A stretch of 64,000 nt of DNA from Eopsaltria australis (taxonomy: Eukaryota > Chordata > Aves > Passeriformes > Petroicidae). Shown here one piece after another: positions 50,931 through 62,497 of this stretch (the first letter of the stretch is position 1; each line of letters begins with the position of its first letter). The stretch is from positions 4,833,001 to 4,897,000 of the forward strand of contig JAVTVJ010000033.1 of NCBI GenBank assembly GCA_034509425.1. Direction: 5' to 3'. The position numbers were made by a program, and so were the translations under genes. The notes under the pieces are model-generated. The model saw only the letters and a program-made list of their open reading frames with translations, ran no database searches and was not told the origin of the DNA.

Positions 50931-52836
50931 TGATTTAATTCTTGAACATGCTAAGTAGCAGAGAAACAAGAAGCGATTTCTCTCATATAGCACAAATGTC
51001 CTCTTGGTTACTTTTCTTCAAGTTTACCTCGTACTTTATTTGTGTATTCAAATTTGAAGCTGTTTGGTCATGCTATTCACACGTGATGCTGGGGAAAGTG
51101 CTACAAGGTCAGAAAAATCAATAAAAGAAATTAAATAACTGATATCACATTTCTTTTTACCTCCAGTAAGTTATTACATCAGTAATGCAGTAATGTTACA
51201 AAGAGCTCAACAGGATCATCCAGAATGATATTAAGCTCTGCTTGATGCCAAGTAAAAATATAGTTAACTAAGACCTGATGCTCCTTAATCAGTTTAGTGG
51301 ATTTCCAAATTCCCTATAAACATTCCAGGTACTGTATGGACCATTAAATCAAAATAAAATATGCAATAGTTTGCAAGCCTGAACGATACTGTCCCAAAAT
51401 TTCCATTTAGCTGCAGTGATAGCAGGAATCTGCTACACATTTTTAACTTGTCCTTTTCTGGACAGTTTAGCAAAAGGGCATCTCACTTTACTTGTTCAGT
51501 TTGACAGTCTATTCTTAACAGGAAGAAAATACAAAGAATTGCTGGGATAGAGCTAACTCTGATTTATGTTTCCAGCTTTGTAAGATTTCTTTCCCTCCTT
51601 TACCCAGATTGAGTACCTATTGTTTTCCTCTCTTGTAATGAACACCTGGCAGCAATCGCTGATAACAAATGTTAAAAGCACTGTATTTTGACATTTGAAA
51701 ACAGTAGCAAGACCTTTGCTATGCTATCCTATTTGAAACAAAATTCAAGTAATTATAATCTGCAACAGAAAAAAAAACATTATTAACCAGCTGACCATAG
51801 TAAGTCATACCACAGATGCAGTAGACTGGATGCTGCATTCTTTACCATCTATGTTAAATTGTCACGTTGTGTCAATACACACTCTAAGAGCTGCCACTCT
51901 CTAACTGAGCGACATCCGGGTTTCATCATGATGTAAAATGGCCTCATAAATAATATAGGCATGGATTGTTTGAGTTTATAAAGCACACCAAGTTCTCATG
52001 ACAGCTTGGTTCTTGGAAAATTGGCCATGGTTTGTACATCCTGAGCCATCTAAGCACATCAAACTGATGCAATTTCCAAAAATAAAACAGATAGATTAAA
52101 TTAAATCTACTGCAACAATAAAGTGATAAAAAGGGGGAAAAATATTTGCATTTAAAAGGAAGGGTTGATCTATAGATCAGAATCTGAATATGCTAATTAG
52201 AATTGTTCATATAGCATGTTCTTAAGGGATCTTAAAATAAAATGTTTAAAATGGAATAGTTATTTTAAGTTCACTGTCTTTGAAAGCAAGGGGAATTGTT
52301 TCCAGAAAAAATAGTTCTACTTATAATACACATAAACTTACAACTCTGCAAGGACTTGCAGAAGACTTCAAGATCAGAAGAATGTGCAGGAGCAATTTCT
52401 TCTTCTCTTGAATTCTTCCCATCTTATTTGGGACCTCTAAGGATGCATAATACAATTTGTGACACTTTCCCAAAGAGACAATGGCAATAACAATGCCAAG
52501 TGAGTGGAGTTTTGAATAGAGGTGGCTTCTTCCTAGGTGAAACTGAAGTATTCTGAGCAGTGTTGCTCCCTTCTGAGTGCAATCTTACATGACCTTGTAA
52601 CACAGAAAATTAAGAGGATAAACTCCTAATGCAAAATTATATTTCTGTGTTATAATATGCTATCATAATTTAGCATTTGCAAACACGTCTTTAGCAAGTA
52701 ACTATCTGGCTGCTGATAAAAAGCCTACATTGGGTCTCACACTAAATCAACCTGGAAACAATCTGTTATAGGAAGGTGCTATTCTGCTTGATATGCTTTG
52801 TATCCCTTTATGAGCATTTGACATCTGCTCTCAAAA
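50931..52836. other. Intronic DNA, nothing recognised
   Basis: AT-rich, without recognised repeats or exons. Confidence 0.5.
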
Positions 52837-52840
52837 TCTG

Positions 52841-53068
52841 CTCTGGCTGCCTGTTGTTTTTCAAGTGGAGTTTGAAGTGCTGTTTTTGACCTATAAAGCC
52901 CAAAATGACTTGAAGCTTGCTTTTTTGAGAGACTGAGTCACTCCCCATGAGTTAAGATTACTGACACCACTGAAGCACCTTCGAGTGAAAGATAGGGAAA
53001 TAATGACAAGGTATATGAGTGCTCTTTCACTGCAGAATTCACTTCCACACCTATCTGAAGTGATCTAA
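52841..53068 (+). pseudogene. Fossil LINE C-terminal coding fragment (L2/CR1-supergroup-like)
   Basis: One plus-strand frame runs 76 codons with a single internal stop (TGA at 52,934-52,936) before its end at TAA. It opens LWLPVVFQVEFEVLFLTYKA and ends with LSLQNSLPHLSEVI. Known: proteins of L2-type and related LINEs have near their C-terminus a LHWLPV...FKVL.LTYKA...L...L signature and then a ...LWNSLP motif about 50-60 residues later. Both ends of this pattern are present at suitable spacing. The intervening arginine-rich part is poorly conserved. A retained fragment of a cellular gene is the alternative but no splice sites frame it. Confidence 0.5.
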
Positions 53069-54110
53069 ATTTGTTAATCTTTAAAACATTCCAAAGTCCC
53101 ATCCATCTACACAGACATGTAGGAACAATTGCTGTCATGAGGACTGAAAAGGGGAAGGGAAGGCTTTCTGTGTACTGTGCTCTGTGGCCAGGGAATGGCT
53201 GTTGCCTACTGACTAATGTTCCTGTCCATCGTGAATGGCATTTTAATTTGTCAAGAACACCAATAGGTCAAAAAAGATATCTGAAGGTGTTCTAAAGACA
53301 ACATACAGCCTTTAACACCCCACATACAGAGATGGGAGAATTAGAAATAGCTCCATGCATGCAAGTGAGCCTAGCAATCCACCCCCACCCCACGAAAACA
53401 AAACACACCATAAATCAAATGAGCAAACAAATAAAATCCCACGAGCCTATATTCACTTGCTATTAATTAAAGCATGAAATAATGTGAGGAAGAGACAAAT
53501 GTTATCCTGAATGATTCTACAAAGTGATGACAATTACTACCTTATTAAAAGCCAGGATATATAAAGATAAGCCTTGCAGTTGAACTCCTTTCATTCCTAG
53601 AATTTAAAGACATTTTAAACCAATACTGGTTTGAAACCTGCTTAGCATGCTCATTCCTACCTCCTGCCCTGCCCAAGTACTTCCATTAGCAGTACCTCTT
53701 TCACCCCCCAGAAAAAAACAAAAAAACAAACCCAAACCAAAAACCCCTGACACCTGTCGGTGACTAGAAAAGACTTCTACAGCCCTCTAGTGTTACAGAC
53801 CCTGGCTGTAAGTGCTAATTTTTGCCCCACGCTCTAGCAGAAACCCTTCAGACTTGGCCTCTGCTGGACATATGAGTTACACTGCTGAAATCACACTGCT
53901 GAGTGAGTTGCACTATTCTCATGGTCACATCACACAAGGGACATGGTACCAAAAGCTTAGGACTGGCCTTTGCAAATAAAACTGTATTTGCAGAATGGAA
54001 TAGGGAGAAAAAATTAAAATCAAACATTCACGTTAATTTGCTGTGTACATATTTAAAGAGCTGACTGGAGAGTTTACTACGCCTGCTTGCAGGCCCCTCA
54101 GCAGCACTGT
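53069..54110. other. Intronic DNA with A/C-rich tract
   Basis: May include the 3' remainder of the LINE fossil up to about 53,300. A low-complexity A/C tract lies at 53,706-53,745. Nothing else recognised. Confidence 0.45.
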
Positions 54111-54284
54111 CGCCTCATTTCTCCTTTTCCTCCCTCCCTGCTTCTTTCCCAGTGAGTTCCCGTTGACAGAGCCTACGGCTATACTCTCAGAAATCATATA
54201 AAACCTGACAGTGCCAAAATTTCAACCGCAAAAAGGTGTTTTAAGGTGTTGCCTTTCAAATCTAATTTTGCCAGACAGCTGTGT

Positions 54285-54418
54285 CGGGCTGGCAGCGCGG
54301 CTCCCGGCTGCCCACGGGCTGCAGATGGAGCTGTTGACAAAACAGTTCAGCGCGCTGGGGAGCAGCGCACGGAGCCGCCGCTCGCTCCCGCAGCTGCCCC
54401 GCTCCAGCAGCGCTTGCG
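54285..54418. promoter_or_regulatory. Small isolated CpG-dense patch, possible intronic promoter or regulatory element
   Basis: 16 CpG dinucleotides occur in 134 bp that are roughly 70 percent G+C, giving an observed/expected ratio near 1 in a region where CpG is otherwise scarce. Left of it are a pyrimidine-rich stretch (54,110-54,165) and a TATAAA at 54,197-54,202 on the plus strand. ORFs cross it on both strands, as expected of GC-rich DNA. No repeat family was recognised. Persistence of CpGs implies either low germline methylation, as at promoters, or recent arrival. It is shorter than a standard CpG island. Confidence 0.45.
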
Positions 54419-54469
54419 CTGCTCTTGTTAATGTTGCTGTGGTATTTGTTGCTATTGCTTCAAAGTGTC

Positions 54470-55975
54470 TCTGCACAACTGAAAGAGTATTCTCCCAAAC
54501 CTCCTAACCTCAGAGAGCCAGCGCAAGGCTGCCAAGCTAACCTTCAAGATGTCCTTAAGCTGTGAACATAAAAGCGCATTAACAAATCTGGACTAAGGTG
54601 AATTTTTAGGCGACTAAAAATTCGAATCAGAAATATGTGAGGTACACAGACAGAGAGCTATGAACAAAGCATCGATGCTTCCATTATCAGCATTAACTCC
54701 TTTTGGAAAAGAGCTTTAATGTTCAAAAACCCCCAAATATAGTTGGTTTCTACATAAGGACGTGTAACACATTCCAATAAAAATTGTATTTATGAAGTAA
54801 ATGTTTGTGCCTCAGAACACGAAATGTGCAAGTAGTATTGATAGGAAAGGTGTAACAGGATCAAATTCACAGTTTAACTGTATATTGACACTTATTACAG
54901 CTGTACACATAGCACGGTGCAGACTGACTGCTATAGCAAAACAGTTTGTTTTGCACTTGAAATTTCTGATAAATATTGCCTGGAGATCTCTGCAGGGAAC
55001 TAACAGAATCCCAGCTGTTATATTTACTGGCAAGGAAGTTAATTCAACCTTCCTTTGGACAATTCAAATTAAAGCACTGGGTCATAATTATGCATCAAGC
55101 AAGAATGATGACACAGATGATCTTTGTGTTCTCATGCAATTGAAAAAAGCTATGTTGTAATTAGCGTTGCAAGCATGATAAAGTATTGCTGCAGCTTTGA
55201 AACTCCTCATACTTTAATTTGAGCAGATAAGTGCAGAAAAAAAGTAATTGCCTAATCTGAATCAAAGGTTTGAATTAAAATTCACAAGTCTGGAGATTAA
55301 GCTGGATTTTCTTATTTAGTTAGTTACAATGCTGAAAATATACAGTCAAATTCTATTCCCATTTACTGTAAGGTTTTTTCAGTATATGTGAAAAAGTGTG
55401 GTCTATTAAAATTCCTGTCTACTACTTCATTAAAAGCTTATGAAACCAAATTTCAAACTCATTCTGCTGCAAGATACATATGTCAGAGTGGCACTGCCCC
55501 TTTATGATTGTTTTTTAAATTACACTGAAGTATATGATACACATTCTTCAAGTACTCTGAGCATAAGCACCATCCCCAAAAGCTAAAATTATATCACACA
55601 CTTCACATGACTTAGAGAGTCAATACAGAAAAACATACCAAAAGGATGAATTTATAGAAACCGTTTTGTTAAAAAATATGAGAGCTAGTGTCCAATACTA
55701 AATATGGTAATCATTTATTCCTGTCTTTCTTGTATTTATTCTGTAGCATCTAAATTATATTACTGTACATACTTATTTGCTTGCTTGTCATCTTTTTTTT
55801 TTTTTAAACTGGATGAAAAATGTTGGTCTTTGCATAGCATTAGCATTTAAATAGCCCTTTAACTGTTTGGTGTTCAGACTGCAGTAATCTCAAGATTCCA
55901 GTTTACCAAAGTACATTAAAAGCCTCTAATATCTTAAATTAATATTTAAGTTCTTCACACCTATAGAAGATGTGA
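54470..55975. other. Intronic DNA, nothing recognised
   Basis: AT-rich, with a T(15)-like run near 55,791-55,805. The 119-codon ORF at 54,801-55,160 has no family resemblance and no splice support. Confidence 0.45.
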
Positions 55976-56183
55976 ATTCATGGAATTATAGAATGGGTGA
56001 AAAGAGACCCTAAAGATCCTCCTGTTCCAACCCTCCTGCTATGGGCAGAGACACCTTCCACTAGATCAGGTTGCTCAGAGCCCCATCCAGCCTGGTCTCA
56101 AACATTTTCAGCATCCAGAGCTTCTCTGGGCAACCTGTTCCAGTGCCTCACCATGTTACAGTAAACAATTTCTTCCTAATGTC
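55976..56183 (-). mobile_element. CR1 LINE 3' end, minus strand
   Basis: The reversed tail TCATGGAATTATAGAATGGG is followed by CCTGCTATGGGCAGAGACAC, CCACTAGATCAGGTTGCTC, CCCATCCAGCCTGGTCTC and GGGCAACCTGTTCCAGTGCC, ending AATTTCTTCCTAATGTC. About 208 bp; the least diverged minus-strand CR1 tail in the window. Confidence 0.93.
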
Positions 56184-56219
56184 TTTATGAAAGGCAAGCA
56201 ACTTACAGGAGGTATTTTA

Positions 56220-56301
56220 TAATTTTATGTTGCATTCCAGAACTTCTATACAGGATAAAAAAAGAGAAATTATGAAAGTTCTGGAATATAACATAACATA
56301 G
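56220..56301. repeat. Imperfect inverted repeat / hairpin of pre-miRNA size
   Basis: The arms 56,226-56,245 (TATGTTGCATTCCAGAACTT) and 56,276-56,295 pair over 20 positions with 18 Watson-Crick pairs, one G-U wobble and one mismatch on the plus-strand RNA, around a 30-nt loop. Weaker pairing extends a few positions outward and inward, giving about an 80-nt hairpin. It starts about 40 bp right of a CR1 tail but is not part of it. Confidence 0.7.
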
Positions 56302-59300
56302 CTTAAAAAGAAAACCAAAAATCTGCCAAGTAACTTACACATGCCTTGCAGGGCTTTACAAGAAACCTTCAAAACAGGCACCATTCAATGTCTTCATTTT
56401 GAAAAGTCCAAAATCAGTGGATTTCCAAGAGAAATCTGCTGTGAAAAGGACTACTTTTTACAAAATTCAAGTGTTAACTCAGCCTCTGGGGCATGATCAA
56501 TCTCTAAGATTTTTTAAAATGAAGTTTGATAAGACCTAGACATTGGAGAAAATGCAAATATATTTTCAATAGATTTCACATAAAAGCTGAGTAAAAAGTT
56601 TGGAGTCAACATTAATATAGTCAAATAATACTTGACCAGGGTAGCCTAATTTTAAAATGGGCACGTTCTTCTGTAGAATGTCTGCTCTCCTTTCTAAGTT
56701 CTTCTATTCCTGCTCATCACTAACTTCTGATCTCAACAAATCTACGCATGTACATTAAGACTATTGTATTTAACACAGGTGGTTACAATTAATTCAGCTG
56801 TGAAAGTACAATATTTTTTTAGTTTAATTAGGCAAAATTTTGACCTGGGTACATTAAAATAAATTACTTGTGTGCCAACAATTTACAGGTATATTTTGTG
56901 AGATCTTAGCCCTGTTGGACTTGACATTTGCCTCTGTATTTTCATTTATTTTGTTAAAATTACAAGAATTTTTAAAATATAATACAAATACTAGTTTTGA
57001 CAGCTACATTCCATATGATGATCCATAATTAGAAAGTAAAATTTTTAAAACTCTAAGAATCTAAGATAAACAAGAAATTATTATAAGACATTATTAACCA
57101 GCATTGGATATATTTGTTGCATAAGTAATGAATATAAAAATGATTACTGATACAGTTTCCTGATAATGACACTAAATACCACTAAATAATTGCACACCAA
57201 ATAGTTAAGAAGAAGACCCATCAATTTTTGCATAATTCAGAATATATTCAGACATAATTCGAAAGGAACGTGTATCAAATTGAACACGGAAAAGTCATTT
57301 GAGGTGTAAATGATACCTATTAACATGCAGTGCTGGTTAAACGTGGGATGAGGATTGACAGAGTTCATAATAAGGATCCAAGGGAAATGAGGTAGCTGAG
57401 TAAGAAGCAGGTGTTTTCTGAGCCAGGAACTCAAACACACAGGTGTTTGAGAAACATCACACTCCCTTCAGTGATCTCAAGGGCCTCACCTTTGAGTGCC
57501 ACTCAGAATAGCAGCATTCCCACAATTTCCTCATTGGGCCCCCCTCACCACCTTTTTTTATAGTACTATTATAATTATGAAAATTTATTTAGGAAAGGAT
57601 GTCACACTGTCTCCTTCTACATTTTTCTCCTTTAGTGTGTGTGAAGTGGGAAAAAAAATGCAACTGTTTTTCTAGCAAATGAGAGAAAATACAAAATAAA
57701 TGAGAAACTTGCAATAAGAAATCAATGAGAAGTCTAGTGTGTCTGAAGTGAATCCTGTTGAATTTGGCATCAATTAACATTATTAATTTTTTTAAGGAAT
57801 TAGTGCTAATTATCCTGTGTTCCCATTTACTGATCCAAGCCTGTATTTACGTAGTCATTGTCAACTGACAAAAAGCATGCTATTTATAAATGAATCTTTA
57901 AACACTGAAAAAGAGCATCAGCTTAATAATAAACCCTTTCAATAAGTCAAATCATCAAGTACATGAGCAGTGAAGAGAGCCTATAATGTTGAAACTATAA
58001 CTTAATTTGTGAGAAGAACCATTCAATCTTGTCTTGTGGGAAGGGAGAAGAGAGAAATCTGATCTGAATTTTAAATAAAATTCTACAATGGCAAACTACC
58101 TATTCACGCTAATTTTGTTTCCATTTAGCATCTATCCTTTTTTCTTGTTTATAAGAATAACAACAAAAAAATTAAACAAAACAAGATGGCAAATTTCATA
58201 GCTATTCTAACCCTATCAATTTTAAGCTCGTATAAGCTCTGGTAAAGCCATGTATCAGCTCCTACTGTGCAATGGCTTTTTTCATACAGTTTGACTATGT
58301 GATGAAAGAAACTAGTTGACATGCACTTACCGTATTAAGCCCTGGCACCTGCATTGCAGACACTAATCAAAGTGCTCCTTCAGAGGGGTGAAAGAATCGC
58401 CATTTGTAACGCAATAATTAGGCTGGGTAGAAGGGCCTGAAAAGTAAATCAATCTCGTCTGCTCTCTAAATCTGACACCATTCTCTAGGCAGATTGTTAA
58501 CATAATGAGACAGAAGCCTACAAGAGGTCCCATAAAAGACCTATGTCTTTTTTTTTCCCTTCTTTCTTTATACTTGCAATGTTACTAAGAACATAATTAC
58601 ACACAAACCTACCCTAAGTCACTGGCATAAAAGCAGCTATTTCTAAGAAGCTCATCAAAAATAAGTTGGCAGAACAGACGGGCTATATAACACAGCAGCA
58701 GGCTGACTCAATTTGCCCAACTGGATGAAGATTATTTTAACCTATTCCCTACTAAAATTATCATGATTATGTCTGACAGGGAAAAGTAATAAGTTCCTAT
58801 AATATGGCAAGAAAATAATTTTGGTGAATTAATCTGATTCTCTGTTCACACTGGGCAAATGAAGAATAATTCCACTGAAATCAATACTATTATCAAAATT
58901 GTGTGAGGAAAAAACTACATCCAGTGTGATCACTGTGGTTTTTAAAAAAGGAAACCATTTACAAAATAGAAACGTTAGTGGTAAAGTTTTTAAAAAGACA
59001 ACTTTTCATGTACAGTCTCTCAAATTTCAAGAGTATAATATTATTTAATAGACAAAAATAAGCAGTCCCATTTTCCTTAGTAAGAAAGTTGCACTGTAGT
59101 TGATGCTTTGTAGCACCAAAAGCTTAGGAACCTTTGTTACAGATAACCCGTTATGGTGGTTGTAAATAGTTATGTCAAAAATCATATAAAAATATATAAT
59201 ATAAAAATAAAAATCATCTATGCTGCAAGTGGTAGAATGCAATAAGAAGACATTTGTGTAAAACAATAAAATGAATGGGATGAATCTTTTTTTTTCACAG

Positions 59301-60870
59301 TCAAACACACATTAGCCATTATTTTTACTCATATACCGTAATTTAATTTAATCACTCCTTTTTACAGACTCTAAACGTGCAGCCTGGTAATACAGTACTG
59401 TCTGTGATAAACAGGTGCAAGCTTTGCACTAAATCTGCAAAGCCTCTCCACTGAGGCTTTTCAGGTGTGTTTTGTCAGAGCTTTCCTGGACCTGAAGCTT
59501 TGTTTTACTTGTTTGAGCTGTGACAACTCCTCTAATTGGACAGGTGGCAACAGCTAATCTGTGTTACTTTTGTGTGTCCTTGTATGGTAGAACCATATTT
59601 TTGCATAGATAGCAGTAACAGGCAATTATTCTACATGGAATGAGATATTTATGACTCTACCATGATGATGATGTAGAGAATTATTGGCCTAGAATGACAA
59701 CAGCAGCCTTGAGATTTGTGGATGAGGTATGTGGCACTGAGGACTTCTAAATTTAACTTATACAATATATTCAATTAAACTACATGCTTTCCAGCAATTT
59801 TGTTTTATTTTTTTATCTGTACATCATGTTGATACTTTAAAATTCTCTCAAAATTCAGGATACTCAATGTGACCAACAAAGGCCAATGAAGATCACTCAA
59901 TAATTACTAAATTCTTATAAGATAAATTTCATACATATTTCACAAGTACCTACATTCTCAATAAAAAAAAAAATAATATCTTAGACTTTTTAAATGTCTA
60001 GAAGTTGTATTTCAATGCAAGCTAGCCAGTTTGTCTTCTTCTACAGTTATGTCAGGAGTATGACTTCTGTGATCTGCCTTACTGACCTCAAAATATGAAG
60101 AATTGTTGTTGGTAGGCACCTACTTCTTCACATGGATTGGGTCATTTGGCTCACATTTGCATGTCTACACTCAGGTAAGGAAACTTGAAAGTAATAAAGA
60201 AGCAGTGTAAGGGCAACAGACTGTCTGCAAACTTTTAATAGAGTCACAACTTTTTGGAAAGTTTATTTATACACAGGATACATAAACTTTGCAATCAAAA
60301 TTTCACACCAATTCTCTGCTGTGCCTGAATCCATTGTTCAAAGAAGGTTTTCAAAACAATCTCTAACTCTGCTTCAGCTTCTTTTACAGTATTATACCTT
60401 CCCATTCTAAACTGGTTTGTTTTAGTTTATTTTGTTTTTTTGTGTTGAGGTTTTTTATTTCAGAAATTCTGCCTTGCAAGAGAGGAAAGAATCTATTGCT
60501 GAAATGGCTGCCCAGCACATGAAAGCTATTAACAGCACACAGAAGCTGTATGGAGTCATTCAATATGACAGGAAAAATTAAATTGAGAACTGACTTCAGT
60601 CTGAACCCTGGATAAGCACTGTTTGACTAGGACAATGCAGATTCAGTGCTGTAGAACAACTGATTTGACTATGTTAAATCAAGTTTTTAGAACTATACAT
60701 TGAGGAAATGACAATGTTTCTCTATTACAGCACCAATACAAATGTTCATCATTGCTTTAACCAGAAAAGCAACATGTACAGAATTGCTTTTATACTATTT
60801 ATAAGATTTAACAGAACACACTGTTTTAATTATATTAAGTAACAACAAATTTGACAGTCTGTTTAAGCTA

Positions 60871-60897
60871 TTTTATTTATTTATTTATTTTTTTTTA
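60871..60897. repeat. (TTTA)n microsatellite with T run
   Basis: About four TTTA units followed by a run of T. Confidence 0.85.
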
Positions 60898-62459
60898 CTG
60901 GTCAAAATGGAAATCAAGTAGGGTGTTTTTTCATGAAAGACTATAGGGTTTTTTTTCTAAGAAGTGAAGACTTGCAATAGACATTCAAAATTTTTAGAAG
61001 GCAGTATCTGTATCATATAATGTTACACAGCACTTAAAATCATATTCTAAAACTTGTAGTTTGCAGAACATGCATGTTTTATTGAATACTTCAAATGAAT
61101 GCAAGGTTGCAAGTTGTGTTGATCTTGTTTTCATATGATAATATGTAGAAAGTAAGGCCAAAGTGATCAGTATGAACAAGGTTTTGCCTTTTATAAGAAC
61201 CCTTAGCTGAATTATCAAGGAAAAAAAGCATTTCAAGTTTATTTTTTAAGAAAGAAAATTAAAACAATTTTGATGAAAACACCATGAACATAAAAAGTCT
61301 ACAAAGAAAATGACAACCATGACTTGCATCCTAGCATAGTGCATATCTCTCCTATCTGGATTGTTGGCATGTAAGAAGCTAGACATGTCAAGAGCAGACA
61401 AATTCCCTTTAGAACTTAAAAACACCATAATTAAGGTAAAAATCTCTTCCTCAATACCACTGAAAAGCTCTTATCTGCAGAGTTGATCGCCACTGCACTT
61501 TGTGTGCTCTTTTGTGTACTACCTGAAAGCAGCTTATGCCATAGATGTAAATCATCAGAGATCTCCCAACTATTTTAATAATTTAACATGGACCACCAGC
61601 ACCCTGGCATCTAACCAGAGCAATCTCAACAGTTCTCAGTATATCAGATAAAATTTAATTTTTACTACCCTTAGTATGACAAACATTTTGCTCAACCTGC
61701 AACAGGGGCAGGGGCAAAGAAAGACAGAAGAAAACCAGCTCTGGTTTGCTGCCACCATTAAGAGCGAGGGAAGTGAAAATTGCTGGTAGGTGAAGCCTGA
61801 TGTACAGTGCAAACACACCCTCTCTGGTGTGCACACAAGTCTTTTGGGAGCTACTGCAGCCTGCTTTTCAAGGTCCCAGAGTTTCAAAAATAGTACAGCT
61901 ATGGATATTTTGCTGTTCCTCTCCTTTCACACCTACAGTTTCAGAGAGCAACAGGAGCAGGAGTTGTTTAAAGTATTTTAAATTTTTTTTTCACTTTTTG
62001 TCCTTAGCTGCAATTCTGAGGGGGATTCAGGCAGAGATTTAAGAAGAGAACCCAACTGTGTGTATTCTAACATCTTAAAAGAGAAAATTGCACATCTTTT
62101 TGACAATCCTTATTTAGTATCTTTGTTTTATCCCAGATAAATCGAGAGAACTGATGCTATAGCAGTTGACTAAAAACATTAATGAGCTGTGTCCATTTTA
62201 ATTGTTCCAGACTAGCAATTTCCCCTGTAGCTTGAAGGTCTTTGAGAGTGCAAAAAAATCTAGTTAGAGGCCAAATTCTATCCCTTGACTTCAGACAGTT
62301 AATATAGAATAACATCTCTGACAGTAGCCCAGCTATTCATGATTTACATTTTTGCAAATAACTGCAAATAAGGATGTTGACAATTTCTCTCAATTAAGCT
62401 GAAGAAAAAAAAAAGTCCCATCCAATACAATACAAGGCTAAGTCATTTCAATATATATT

Positions 62460-62497
62460 TTTTATTATTATTATTATTATTTTTTAATTTTTTTAAG
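62460..62497. repeat. (TTA)n microsatellite with T runs
   Basis: Seven consecutive TTA units followed by T-rich sequence. Confidence 0.9.

Noticed and set aside
54211..54507. ORFs on both strands across the CpG-dense patch
   Set aside because: GC-rich DNA is poor in stop codons; neither translation shows a domain. The patch is reported as possible regulatory DNA only.
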